Assembly: GCF_026191635.1 (NCBI RefSeq)
Contig: NZ_JAKRRW010000010.1
Coordinates: 62,001-126,000, forward strand
Source: Photobacterium obscurum
Lineage (GTDB): Bacteria > Pseudomonadota > Gammaproteobacteria > Enterobacterales > Vibrionaceae
Direction of reading: 5' to 3'
Length of the DNA: 64,000 nt
Shown here: positions 51,189 through 61,086 of the stretch, in pieces
Position numbering within the stretch: the first letter of the stretch is position 1
How the letters are laid out: every line of letters begins with the position of its first letter
Notes under the pieces: generated by a model
Databases searched by the model: none
Told to the model about the DNA's origin: nothing
What the model saw: only the letters and a program-made list of their open reading frames with translations
Program-made: the position numbers and the translations under genes

Positions 51189-51532
51189 GATCTTCCCTCA
51201 CCCTTATTATTGATACCAATACTGATTCCATTTCTTGCTCTCTCTTGAATATCAAAAAATGAAATCAGCACTGACCTGTAGGGAGATTAGCACGACTTGT
51301 CTGAACAACAAGCGCTGACCTATTTGACTGCCGGAAAATCAATCAACTAGCGCTTAATCTTGCGATGTCATACCGATTTATATCCAGCAGCTTCAGGGTT
51401 ATCGTTTCAGAAAAAATGACTACGCGGATAGGAAGGTGAGAATTTGAACACATAATGTCTCAGCAAAAAGCACCAACAAAGCACCTGCACTTAAGTTTCA
51501 TCTAACGATTCGAAATCAACATTCCAATACCA
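51189..51532. other. Intergenic region, no gene seen
   Basis: About 340 bases between yceH and the cyclase gene. A weak, unreliable resemblance to the repeat arm (TATATCCAGCAGCTTCAGG) is seen at 51380. Nothing else was recognised. Confidence 0.45.
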
Positions 51533-52480
51533 TTAGGTAAACTCAGCAGCAACGTATCGATTGCGCCCCTGCTCTTTCGCCTTATATAACACCTTATCGA
51601 CAATTTCATACATATTTTCAGCTGATTCTAGGCCAGTAGGAACCCAAGACACCATTCCCTGGCTAACCGTCACTACGTTTGATGTTGTTGACTTCGCATG
51701 AGGAATTTCAAGCCTATGGATACAATTTTTCAACCGCTCACATTCTCTTACGGCCTTTGTCTTATCACAATTACTGATCAACACAACAAACTCCTCGCCA
51801 CCATACCGTGCAGCGAGTTCACCGGCACGACTAAAGGTTGTTTTTAGCTCAGCAGCAACTGCCTGCAAACACCGATCACCTTCAAGGTGACCATAATAAT
51901 CATTGAATGCCTTAAAGTGATCAACATCAATCATGATGATTGTTAATGAGAAATTATTACGACCATGCCAAGAAATAAACTCGGTGAGTTTTTGGTCAAG
52001 ATATCGACGGTTAGCCAACATCGTTAAGCCATCTTCATTGACTTGCTCCGACAGGCGAACATTTGCTTGCTCCAGCTGTACCGTTGTCTCCTTCAGTTGA
52101 TGTCGCATATGCGCGATACGCTGCATGGCTTTTAGCTTAGAGTCTAATACAATTTTATTGACTGGTTTAACCAAATAGTCGTCGCCGCCCATATCAATTG
52201 CCTGAGCTATCATTTCAGGCTCATCATGACCACTCAGAAAAATAATTGGTACCCAATCTGGGTGTTTAATTCGGATTTGTTCAGCAACCTCGGTTCCACT
52301 CATATCTGGCATACTGACATCAAGCAGTACCAAGTCAGGATCAAATAGTGGATACTTTTCTATCGCCTCATGCCCTGAGCACACCGCTTCTACGATATGA
52401 CCTAAACGTTGCAGTCGCATTGCCAACTGCATACGCTCTAAATGAACATCATCGACCAGTAAGATACGCATTGCTTCCAT
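51533..52480 (-). CDS. Response regulator with diguanylate cyclase output (REC-GGDEF)
   Basis: A 315-aa cytoplasmic protein. Residues 4-120 are a receiver with Asp54 in VLLDVSMPDMSG and Lys in LVKPVN; a coiled-coil linker (LKETTVQLEQANVRLSEQV) follows; residues 150-313 are a GGDEF domain with DVDHFKAFNDYYGH and the active site GGEEF. It should make c-di-GMP when phosphorylated. The inhibitory I-site, normally RxxD five residues before GGEEF, reads RAGE, so product inhibition may be weak. No kinase gene adjoins. AGGA lies 7 bases before the ATG. Confidence 0.92.
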   Translation of the reverse strand: MEAMRILLVDDVHLERMQLAMRLQRLGHIVEAVCSGHEAIEKYPLFDPDLVLLDVSMPDMSGTEVAEQIRIKHPDWVPIIFLSGHDEPEMIAQAIDMGGDDYLVKPVNKIVLDSKLKAMQRIAHMRHQLKETTVQLEQANVRLSEQVNEDGLTMLANRRYLDQKLTEFISWHGRNNFSLTIIMIDVDHFKAFNDYYGHLEGDRCLQAVAAELKTTFSRAGELAARYGGEEFVVLISNCDKTKAVRECERLKNCIHRLEIPHAKSTTSNVVTVSQGMVSWVPTGLESAENMYEIVDKVLYKAKEQGRNRYVAAEFT

Positions 52481-52763
52481 GAAAGCATCCTATTGATATA
52501 AAAACATTTGTGCTGTCTTTAATATATAGCACAGCTGAAAGATTAACCTAGCCAGATATGAGCTTAATTTCAAAGTTGGGAAACTATCGTGACTTTGTTA
52601 GCAAATTTTTAAACACGACTGGCTTTTTTACAAGAATCATAAGATACACTACTGAGGTTAACCTGAATAAAATCCCTCGAGACCATGATGAGGAGAATTG
52701 TTGACTTTTACTCGCAGGGCTTTAGGATTCCCCCCCTTAACTATTCAGCTGTAGGAATTAGCG

Positions 52764-53216
52764 ATGTCTGAGATCGAAAACAAAGAAGAGCAAACTGTTG
52801 AAGAAGTGAAATTCACTTTAGAAGATTGTTCACCAGAACTACGTCAGGTTGTTGAATTTGAAGAAGTGCCAGAAGAATTACTGGACATGCTAATCAATGT
52901 ATACAAGGCATCTGAACCGACTTCTCGTGAAGCATGGGATCAAATGCCAGCAAGCGCTCAAAATGTTCTTGATAACTTTGAGCAGTTTCACGCGCTTATC
53001 GCTTTGAGCCAGAGCTACTCAGGTGTTGATTTCCTAGGCGAAATGCAAGAGACACAAAAACCTGCAGAGATGTCTGACGATGAATACACTGAGTACAAAG
53101 CAGTAATGCTGGACAAAGTACTTCATAACTGTGTGAAAGACATGTGTAAGCAGCTTAAGAAAGCACGTCGCAACCCACCAATGAAGCGTGAATTCCAAGA
53201 GATCTTCAAGAAGTAA
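52764..53216 (+). CDS. Hypothetical acidic protein
   Basis: A 150-aa soluble, helical protein that is acidic at the N-terminus (VEEVKFTLEDCSPEL) and basic at the end (CKQLKKARRNPPMKREFQEIF). No family is known to me; it looks conserved-type rather than random, with a good TAGGA signal 8 bases before the ATG and a terminator after the stop. A 28-codon upstream frame overlaps its start. Confidence 0.75.
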   Translation: MSEIENKEEQTVEEVKFTLEDCSPELRQVVEFEEVPEELLDMLINVYKASEPTSREAWDQMPASAQNVLDNFEQFHALIALSQSYSGVDFLGEMQETQKPAEMSDDEYTEYKAVMLDKVLHNCVKDMCKQLKKARRNPPMKREFQEIFKK

Positions 53217-53231
53217 TCTTGCAGGTTTATA

Positions 53232-53260
53232 AGGGAGGTAATAGCCTCCCTTTATTTGGT
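53232..53260 (+). terminator. Rho-independent terminator
   Basis: AAGGGAGGT pairs with GCCTCCCTT (one wobble) at 53232-53253, 16 bases after the stop, then TATTTGG. Confidence 0.75.
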
Positions 53261-53527
53261 TAAACGGCTCTTACTTTTCAGGGTGTTTCCACATCCGTGA
53301 AACTACTTATTCCAATCGTTTTTTTTCATGGTAAACTTACTTTTCGCCATGAATAATTAAGTAATCAACGTCAATTCCTTAGTGAGAATTCAGTTTATTA
53401 GCATCTTCCATATCAGTAATGGGTCTATAGCTTCCTCTTTTAGCGAATTTCCACACTATATTGCTAATTACATGGTCTAACTTATAAAAGGAAGGGTTAC
53501 GCTTTGTTTCACAAACCTGAGGTCTGA
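53254..53527. other. Upstream region of the membrane regulator gene
   Basis: About 270 AT-rich bases likely to hold the promoter of the ToxR-like gene. I see no gene, and no promoter clear enough to call. Confidence 0.4.
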
Positions 53528-54811
53528 ATGTCAAGCAACGAACAGATTAAATTTCGAACTGGAGTTTACTTCATTCCTAGCCTCGGCATTATCAAATCTC
53601 CTGATTCAACGCAAAAGCTAAACCTTTCAGAGCAGAACATTCTTGCCTATCTGATCACTAATCATCACCGCCCCGTAACAAAAGACGAGCTCTTAAAGGT
53701 GGGCTGGCCAGATCGTATTGTAACAGAAGCTTCTTTATTTCAGGTTATACGAGCTCTGCGCGTAAAGCTGCAGGAAAACAGTAAAGGTGATGTCATAGAG
53801 ACCCTCCCCCGGGTTGGATACCAGATCATCCAATTTGAAAAACGAGAATACCAGCAAAAGCTAGCTCCTTCCGGTAAGCCAAAAACGCAGCCGAACAAAT
53901 CCTGGTTTTTTCTGGCATTCTTGCTACTTGTCGCAGCCGTTGGCCTGGGCAGTTATCAGTGGTTAAATCAGTATAAAAAACCAGAGCAAATCAATTACCT
54001 CACCAAGACAGAAGCACGGGGTAATAATACCCTGACAATCATTGCGACAAACAAACAGGATCTTAATGATCTCATTAGCAAACTTGATCATGCTTTCTTA
54101 GAGCACAAAAAAAACTTTAACCCATCAAAAATTCAAAATATAAAGGCTTTCGCATATAAAGGCGAAGGCCTTTATTCTCTTGCATGGTGCCGAGTTGATA
54201 ATAACCAGGTCTGCCTGCCACACTCTGATTTTTCCTACGCCATTGAATATGATGATTGGGACAATTTCTCACATTTTCTCGCTTCCGAGGTAAAGTCGAC
54301 ACGAGAAGACCCGATCATTCAAACTGAACTAGCCCGGGAACCTACCTCACAAGTTTTTGTCAATTATGTCGACGGTTCTGGCGTGCAGTCCAAAGTTGTC
54401 CATCATTACATCTCGTACGATGACTCCGGCAATATAAACTACTCTAATATGTCTTTTATCACTGAAAAAGATACCGAGTATCACCATGCACTATCGATAA
54501 GAGCCGCTACTTTATCCATTGTTGATAACCATTCCCCCTTCCTTGCAACAGCCGAACTAAAACCTGAGATGTTCCACTGGGCATACCAGCCAAGTGACAT
54601 CATTGTTGAAGAAAAATCAACGGCACTGATGACAGAGCAGCGCATGAGGGATAATTTTAAAACCAAGCATATCGTCTATAGCTATCTCCTCTACCAGCAG
54701 CCATATCTCGATTTAGTTTTTTACCCGAATACTGGCATTTACTGGGTTCATAACAGCGTAATGACTAGCGAATTGTTTAAGAACAAACACTATACACCGC
54801 GCTCCAAGTAG
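53528..54811 (+). CDS. ToxR/CadC-like membrane-bound transcription regulator
   Basis: A 427-aa one-component regulator. Residues 5-105 form an OmpR-type winged helix: LSEQNILAYLITNHHRPVTKDELL, WPDRIVTEASLFQVIRALRVKL, and IETLPRVGYQII. A Pro/Lys linker leads to one transmembrane helix at about residues 125-147 (FFLAFLLLVAAVGLGSY), so the last 280 residues lie in the periplasm as a sensor. Two cysteines near residues 220-230 could form a disulfide. GAGG lies 5 bases before the ATG. It directly precedes cti by 108 bases on the same strand and is the natural candidate to control it. Confidence 0.9.
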   Translation: MSSNEQIKFRTGVYFIPSLGIIKSPDSTQKLNLSEQNILAYLITNHHRPVTKDELLKVGWPDRIVTEASLFQVIRALRVKLQENSKGDVIETLPRVGYQIIQFEKREYQQKLAPSGKPKTQPNKSWFFLAFLLLVAAVGLGSYQWLNQYKKPEQINYLTKTEARGNNTLTIIATNKQDLNDLISKLDHAFLEHKKNFNPSKIQNIKAFAYKGEGLYSLAWCRVDNNQVCLPHSDFSYAIEYDDWDNFSHFLASEVKSTREDPIIQTELAREPTSQVFVNYVDGSGVQSKVVHHYISYDDSGNINYSNMSFITEKDTEYHHALSIRAATLSIVDNHSPFLATAELKPEMFHWAYQPSDIIVEEKSTALMTEQRMRDNFKTKHIVYSYLLYQQPYLDLVFYPNTGIYWVHNSVMTSELFKNKHYTPRSK

Positions 54812-54919
54812 TACTAAACTCAATACTCCATCAATTGAACACTATTTGATATAGGCCATTGCTATAAATAACAAGCAACCTATACAATTAGATGATTACA
54901 TATTTTACTATCTATTTTC

Positions 54920-57298
54920 ATGAACTTACCTTTTTTAAAACACAGCAGGCGTGCTGTTATAATGCTGACCACACTTGTGTTTTCTGGGTGTGCTGTTTAC
55001 GCGGGTTTCAATTATGACCAGCTATACGGCATGCCTGAGCCCAAACAGCGGATGCTTCCGGCAACAGCACCGATGGCTCAGCGCTACCTGACGGAAGTTA
55101 AGCCAATCATCGAGAATCGCTGTGTTGTCTGCCATGCCTGCTACGATGCTCCATGCCAACTTAAGATGTCATCATCTGAAGGCATTGATCGCGGTGCAAA
55201 TAAAGAAAAAGTGTACGAAGGAACTCGCCTGCTCGCGGCAAATACCACTCGAATGTTCATTGATGCCCAATCAACGCCTGAGTGGCGTGAGAAAGGTTTC
55301 TCGCCTGTTCTCAATGAGCGCGAGCAATCGCCCGAAGCGAACACCCAAGCGGGTGTCATGGCCCGAATGCTGCAGTTAAAACAAGCTCATCCTCTGCCAG
55401 CTCAAGCCGTATTAGATGATAGTTGGGACTTTTCTTTAGATCGGGACCAACAATGCCCGACGATTGAAGAAATGGATCGTTTTGAACAAAACTATCCCCA
55501 GTGGGGAATGCCTTATGGCCTCCCTCAAATCAGCCAGCATGAAAATGATACACTAATGGAATGGCTAGCTGCAGGCTCTCCAATGACCGGCGTTGAACCG
55601 CCATCGGCTGCCACTCTGGCTAAAGTCAATGAATGGGAAACATTTTTGAATGGTAACTCGTTGAAAGAGCAGCTTGTTAACCGTTATATCTATGAACACC
55701 TGTTTATGTCGCACCTCTATTTTTCTGACGACAAACAGCCGGTATTCTTTAATTTAGTTCGCTCTAAAACTGCACCAGGTAAGCCGGTGGAGGTCGTAGC
55801 GACTCGTCGTCCTTTTGATGATCCCGGTGTTAGCCGCGTTTATTACCGCTTGGTTCAAGTGCGAGAGACAATCGTCGACAAAACACACATGCCTTATGCG
55901 CTGAATAAAAAGAAAATGGCGCGCCTTAATGAACTGTTCCTAGAACCTGAGTATACCGTCTCTACATTACCAAGCTATGAGCCATCTTTAGCCGCAAACC
56001 CTCTGATGTCGTTCAGCCAACTACCAGTGGATGCCCGGTATCGTTTCATGATCGATAATGCGCAAAATACCATTATGGGCTTCATCAAAGGCCCGGTTTG
56101 CCGGGGGCAGCTTGCATTAAACGTCATTAACGACCGTTTCTGGGTGTTCTTTGTCGACCCTGATATGGCAAACACTCCAAGTGTCAGCAGCTTCTATGAC
56201 TCTCAGGCAGACAACCTTCGTCTACCGGCAGAAAACGAAAGTAACACAATGCCAATTACAAATTGGATTTCATACGCCAAACAACAGGGACGCTTCCTTC
56301 GTGCCAAGAATGAGTTACTAAACAAGACATTTGAAAATGGTGAACATCTAACGACAGATTTGATTTGGAACGGGGATAATCACAATGATAATGCAACCCT
56401 AACCATCTTCCGCCATTTCGACAGTGCAACGGTTGCTAAAGGCCTCATCGGAGATCAGCCGAAGACGGCATGGGTACTCGATTATTCGCTGCTAGAGCGT
56501 ATCCACTACTTGTTGGTAGCGGGTTTTGACGTCTATGGTAACTTTGGCCACCAGCTTGTAACTCGCATGTACATGGACTTCCTGCGGATGGAAGGTGAAT
56601 CCAACTTCTTGTCTTTATTACCGACTGAAGTAAGGCGTGAAGAGCTTGCTAACTGGTATCAGGGAGCAGATCAGCACCTAAGTAAATTCATACTTGGAGA
56701 TATCAACGCATTTGATCAGCCGACAGGTGTCAAATACAGCACCGATAATCCCAAGCGTGAGCTTCTGAATATGCTACAGAGCCAATTAAGCGAAGTGAGT
56801 TCCAATCGCTATGCCCTCTCGAATGCACAGCTATCTCCAGAGAGTATTACAGCATTAAATAAAATTGCGCGACTCAAAGGCCGACAGGCTACCCTGTTCC
56901 CTGAGCTGACGTTTATTATGGTTGAACCAACAAACCGGAGCGTGAAGCCCCAGCTTTTCACTCTGGTTAGAAATAGTGCCCATAAGAACATATCAAGCCT
57001 GTTCAATGAAGAGTCGAACCGCCTGTTTGATAAGGACGATATGACATTAGTTAAAGGCTTGCTGGGCAGTTACCCTGGAGCTTTTTGGCATATCGACGAA
57101 TCTCAGCTACCAGAACTTACAGCTCAGCTTCAGCTTATCCAATCAGAACAGGACTATCGCGAATTCCTTGATAAATACGCAGTGCGCAGAACGAGCCCTG
57201 ACTTCTGGTCTTTCAGCGACAGAATTAGCCAGTTGTATCGAGAAAATTACCCGATAGAGGCTGGCCTGCTAGATTATAACCGTTTGCAGAATCGTTAA
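54920..57298 (+). CDS. cti: Fatty acid cis/trans isomerase
   Basis: A 792-aa periplasmic heme enzyme that converts cis to trans unsaturated acyl chains in membrane phospholipids without energy input, stiffening the membrane under heat or solvent stress. The N-terminal hydrophobic segment is followed by the cytochrome c-type heme site CVVCHACYDAPCQLK (Cys68, Cys71, His72). The length and blocks such as NRYIYEHLFMSHLYF, TRRPFDDPGVSRVYYRL, HIPYALN-like THMPYALN and HYLLVAGFDVYGNFGHQ match Cti. It follows a ToxR-like regulator and ends at a bidirectional terminator. Confidence 0.95.
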   Translation: MNLPFLKHSRRAVIMLTTLVFSGCAVYAGFNYDQLYGMPEPKQRMLPATAPMAQRYLTEVKPIIENRCVVCHACYDAPCQLKMSSSEGIDRGANKEKVYEGTRLLAANTTRMFIDAQSTPEWREKGFSPVLNEREQSPEANTQAGVMARMLQLKQAHPLPAQAVLDDSWDFSLDRDQQCPTIEEMDRFEQNYPQWGMPYGLPQISQHENDTLMEWLAAGSPMTGVEPPSAATLAKVNEWETFLNGNSLKEQLVNRYIYEHLFMSHLYFSDDKQPVFFNLVRSKTAPGKPVEVVATRRPFDDPGVSRVYYRLVQVRETIVDKTHMPYALNKKKMARLNELFLEPEYTVSTLPSYEPSLAANPLMSFSQLPVDARYRFMIDNAQNTIMGFIKGPVCRGQLALNVINDRFWVFFVDPDMANTPSVSSFYDSQADNLRLPAENESNTMPITNWISYAKQQGRFLRAKNELLNKTFENGEHLTTDLIWNGDNHNDNATLTIFRHFDSATVAKGLIGDQPKTAWVLDYSLLERIHYLLVAGFDVYGNFGHQLVTRMYMDFLRMEGESNFLSLLPTEVRREELANWYQGADQHLSKFILGDINAFDQPTGVKYSTDNPKRELLNMLQSQLSEVSSNRYALSNAQLSPESITALNKIARLKGRQATLFPELTFIMVEPTNRSVKPQLFTLVRNSAHKNISSLFNEESNRLFDKDDMTLVKGLLGSYPGAFWHIDESQLPELTAQLQLIQSEQDYREFLDKYAVRRTSPDFWSFSDRISQLYRENYPIEAGLLDYNRLQNR

Positions 57299-57318
57299 CG
57301 GCGTACCTTCAATTAAAC

Positions 57319-57349
57319 AAAAAGCCTGCGAACGCAGGCTTTTTTCATT
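57319..57349. terminator. Bidirectional terminator between cti and bcsC
   Basis: AAAAAGCCTGCG/CGCAGGCTTTTT (57319-57344) with a very short loop, followed by T-rich sequence. Confidence 0.9.
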
Positions 57350-57360
57350 CGTATCACGAA

Positions 57361-60300
57361 TCAGTAATAATCCGCATAAAGGGTAATTGGCTCTGGCGGA
57401 AACTTTATCGGCTGCCAGCGTTGGTTGAAGGTGTATTTCGCATATAGCTGAAAATGGTTTGGCTCATAAGATTCTGACCGTTGAATATCCAACATCGCCC
57501 CTAAATACCATTTCAGTGCAATACGCTTTTCGAGTGCGAGTCGAAGCGAGTATCCGAAACCTCCCCCAGTCTCTTCACTGCCATCAAGGCCAAACGGAGC
57601 ATCCAGCCGGCTCCATGAGTTTGACACTGAAGCATTGGCCGAGTAGGCCCAGGAGTCTTGAATACGCCCGTAGTAACTTACTGGTAACGAAAGAGATAGA
57701 TACGACTGAGGACTGTAATATCCGCCGTGCCCCACCGCATACTCACCCAGGTTTTTGTCATAGCTCATATAGAATGCGCTTAAACCCACATTCAGTCGGC
57801 GGTCATCTTCGGCAATAAGCTTCCAGTAACTCCCTCCCAACAAGGCTATGCGAGTATTGTTCTCTGTATTTTTTCCCGTCAGAAAATGATATTGAGCGCT
57901 CGACCAGAGCCCATAAGGCCCTCCCTGATCCCATGACATCCCCAAACTAGCTCCTGTTTTTACCACCCCGCCCCACTCCTGCTTGCTCGGTGTTGCCGAG
58001 GGTTGGACCAAGGTGATTCCAGAATATGACAACGTAGTGCTGGTTTCAGGACGACGGGATATAGCCGCTTTGAATGAGAAACTATCTACGTCAAAACTAC
58101 GCTCGACCCCGCCGACAAACTCCGAATTTAAGAAACCTAAAGGGGTGGTACCAATATCTGCTCGCCAGTTTTCGGCTTCCCAGCCGACACCAAGCGCAGT
58201 TCCTACATGACTATCATTAAACGTCTCATTGCTATCGTAGAAATCTTGCTCGCCTGAGCTGATCTGGACATAATCAACTTTGACTATTAGGTGGCCATCG
58301 TAATCAGAAAAGGGAATACGGGCTTCAAATGGCACTTGCAGATCCTGATTCGCACCATCTCTAAAACCGTAGTCCAAACCAATCTTAATATGTCCCTCTT
58401 CCCGAGCACGTAAGGTATCGATATCAGACTTTACATTGCGGGTTAACCAGTCGTCATCAGCTTCGCGGTACAGCTTTTCCAGTGATTCGCGTTGTGATGG
58501 CGGTGTAGTTTGCAGCTCAGATTGCTTTTCTTGCCTGTCAGCGAGCAGGGCCTGATAAGCCAATGTATCGGCGACCTGCCATTGCTTCTTCTCCATCGCA
58601 ATGGCCAACGAATCATGCTTATCAATAGCCGTCCCATCTTCTCGTTTTGTCAGTTGAGACAACAATTGAGTCGCCTCCTTGCTTTCACCGGCATCATATA
58701 ACACAGCGATTAACTGGGTTTGCTGAGAGTATGTCAGTAACGATTGACGTTGAATCAAACGCTGCGTAACCAAAGAAAACGTTTTGCGGTCACCGAGAGT
58801 ATGACTGGTCTGCGCCAACCTAATAGCAACCTCGTCTTGATTATCTACGGTAGCGTGAAGCAAGGTCTGAAACGTCTGGTGTGCTTGCTGAATGTTCCCA
58901 ACGGCAAAGTCGGCTTTTTCACTATATAACTCGTAATCAGCTACTATTTGGTAGAACTGTACCTGTTGCTCATTGCTAAACTGTCGCTGTTTAGCCGCTT
59001 GACGCCATACCCGAAACTGCTTTTCATCATCGAGCGCCACCAGCAGTTCGCCGTATTTCAATATCAACCTCTCGCTCATAGCAGAAAGGTCAGGCTTACC
59101 AATGACTAACTTGGCTCTTTCTCGGTTGCCTAATCTCATCCAGGCCGATGCAAGCCGTAACTGCCCATCAAGGTCATCTGGACGATCATAGCCTTGTAAC
59201 ACGCGAGCCGCCGCCTCAGGATCCTGCTCATTGAGAGCTACGGCCCGACTCACAACATGGTCAAACTTCAATCGCTCTAGGTTGGCGTCCATACTGCTGC
59301 TACGCTTAGCTTCGGGTACCGCACTCATAATAGCGATCGCATCTGCCAAGCGTTCTTGATTTGACAGGAAAAGCCCATAGGCAAAGGCCATTTCAGGATC
59401 ACCGTTGCCTTCAGCCCAGTCCTTCATCAGGCGGTTGGCCGAAGCAACCTTGCCCTGACTCATTAAATGGTCTGCAATCTCTTTTCTCAACCAAGGATCG
59501 GTCGGATTGATCCGTATTAGTTCATCAATAACTCTGGTTGCCTGTGAGTTATTTCCTTGTGCCGAAAAGCCCTGAAGCTGTTGCATCAGTAACTCAACTC
59601 GCAGCGTATCAATCTCCTGCCGAACAAGAGCTTGTTGTGCTGGGGTAAATGCTTGTGCCTGCTGCAACGCTGCCTGAGGCTTGCCTTGCTGAATGTAGAC
59701 GTTCAACAGTCCTCGCAATGCGGTGGTCGTCAGTGCGTCCTTCTGTAGCGCCTGCTGATAGCGAGACTGAGCCAATAAAAATTGCTTTTGCTCTAAAGCA
59801 ACATTTGCCTGCCGATAATAGCTATAAGGCTCATCCGGTAGCGTAGCCTGTGCCTTCACATAGTATGAATTGGCATTAGGCCAGTTCCCTTTTTCAGCCA
59901 ACTGATCTCCACGCTCTAGATAGCTCCAGTACTGTGCAGTATTAATTAGCGTCTGGTACTTGCTCACGTTATCAGGATCATTGTCATATCGTTCGGCCCG
60001 TTTGAAATACTCCAGAGCCTGTTCATATTGACCACGACGCTGATAATACTTTCCCATCGCCTCAAGCAGCGCCGGATCTCTCGGCCGCGTTGTCATCGCA
60101 TAACGAAGCTGCTTATAGGCTGAAGTCAAACTTTTACGGTTATCTGCATTAATCAATGCGATCCCACGGAGCTTGGCTCGATATGTCGGATCCTTGAGCC
60201 ATTCTTGCTCTTGCTGCCATCGACTTTGAGCACTGCGGTTGGCCTGCTGAATATCTAAGTCCCGTGGAAAATAGCTAGCAAGTATCGCATGCTGTTGAGC

Positions 60301-61086
60301 CCATGCAGCGTCAACTGGCATATTGGATAGCGCCCTGAGCCAGGTACTTGCGGCCTGTTTTCCGACTTGCGGATCTAAAGACAATCTTTTGAGTGTTGTT
60401 AACACCCATGGATTTCCAGCCTCTTGCTTTCGAAGGTGGCTGGCAAGGCGCAGCTGCAATACCGGTACACCCGGGTAGCGATAGTTGATCTGCTCCAGAG
60501 CATTTTTCACCTTCTCCCAATTTTTCTCATCTTCACTGAGCAAAGCAAGGTAATCTAATTGGAGCTGATAAGTGGGCATCCCGTAAGGAAATAAAGCCTC
60601 ATACTTTGCTATTGCTTCCTCAATACGTCCTAACTTCGCAAGTAGCTGAAGCTGCTGATACTCTGCACGCCTGTCAGTGTGTATTGATAAATATGACTGC
60701 AATAACAGGACCGAGCCGTTGTTGGGGTACAAAGAGAAAAGTTGATTCATCGTATGCCTGGCATCCCGAATCCGGCCTTGTCGGGCATTAAGCCGAGCCT
60801 GTGCCATCAATCCGACCAAATCTGTTGGGGAGATAGCCTTTAACCGTTCCAGTGCAGCCGTAACAATATCGTCTCTATTCATCAATTCAGCCGTATATAG
60901 CTGAGTATGAAGCCAATCTACTGACTCCACTTCTTCCATATTGCTGACAAAACGAAATGTAGCTGGTGATTGTTCATAGACTTGTTCTCGCTGTTTCTCT
61001 GTCAGAGCCCAGGCAGAATCTGTAATAAACAAACACGATGCAACTGCAGCCACAATTACGCTACGAAGGACAGATGTTACGGGCAT
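57361..61086 (-). CDS. bcsC: Cellulose synthase operon protein C (outer-membrane export protein)
   Basis: A 1241-aa protein: signal peptide (residues 1-27, ending AWAL), about 880 residues of TPR helical repeats in the periplasm (for example RDPALLEAMGKYYQRRGQYEQALEYF), and a C-terminal BCSC_C beta-barrel from about residue 935 that ends in an aromatic-rich strand and YADYY. It exports cellulose across the outer membrane, with TPRs guiding the glucan. Slightly longer than E. coli BcsC. It overlaps bcsZ by 10 bases and is the last gene in this part of the bcs operon. Confidence 0.95.
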   Translation of the reverse strand: MPVTSVLRSVIVAAVASCLFITDSAWALTEKQREQVYEQSPATFRFVSNMEEVESVDWLHTQLYTAELMNRDDIVTAALERLKAISPTDLVGLMAQARLNARQGRIRDARHTMNQLFSLYPNNGSVLLLQSYLSIHTDRRAEYQQLQLLAKLGRIEEAIAKYEALFPYGMPTYQLQLDYLALLSEDEKNWEKVKNALEQINYRYPGVPVLQLRLASHLRKQEAGNPWVLTTLKRLSLDPQVGKQAASTWLRALSNMPVDAAWAQQHAILASYFPRDLDIQQANRSAQSRWQQEQEWLKDPTYRAKLRGIALINADNRKSLTSAYKQLRYAMTTRPRDPALLEAMGKYYQRRGQYEQALEYFKRAERYDNDPDNVSKYQTLINTAQYWSYLERGDQLAEKGNWPNANSYYVKAQATLPDEPYSYYRQANVALEQKQFLLAQSRYQQALQKDALTTTALRGLLNVYIQQGKPQAALQQAQAFTPAQQALVRQEIDTLRVELLMQQLQGFSAQGNNSQATRVIDELIRINPTDPWLRKEIADHLMSQGKVASANRLMKDWAEGNGDPEMAFAYGLFLSNQERLADAIAIMSAVPEAKRSSSMDANLERLKFDHVVSRAVALNEQDPEAAARVLQGYDRPDDLDGQLRLASAWMRLGNRERAKLVIGKPDLSAMSERLILKYGELLVALDDEKQFRVWRQAAKQRQFSNEQQVQFYQIVADYELYSEKADFAVGNIQQAHQTFQTLLHATVDNQDEVAIRLAQTSHTLGDRKTFSLVTQRLIQRQSLLTYSQQTQLIAVLYDAGESKEATQLLSQLTKREDGTAIDKHDSLAIAMEKKQWQVADTLAYQALLADRQEKQSELQTTPPSQRESLEKLYREADDDWLTRNVKSDIDTLRAREEGHIKIGLDYGFRDGANQDLQVPFEARIPFSDYDGHLIVKVDYVQISSGEQDFYDSNETFNDSHVGTALGVGWEAENWRADIGTTPLGFLNSEFVGGVERSFDVDSFSFKAAISRRPETSTTLSYSGITLVQPSATPSKQEWGGVVKTGASLGMSWDQGGPYGLWSSAQYHFLTGKNTENNTRIALLGGSYWKLIAEDDRRLNVGLSAFYMSYDKNLGEYAVGHGGYYSPQSYLSLSLPVSYYGRIQDSWAYSANASVSNSWSRLDAPFGLDGSEETGGGFGYSLRLALEKRIALKWYLGAMLDIQRSESYEPNHFQLYAKYTFNQRWQPIKFPPEPITLYADYY

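Noticed and set aside
51380-51410. A seventh ERIC-like repeat copy
   Set aside because: TATATCCAGCAGCTTCAGG shares too few positions with the consensus and has no second arm.
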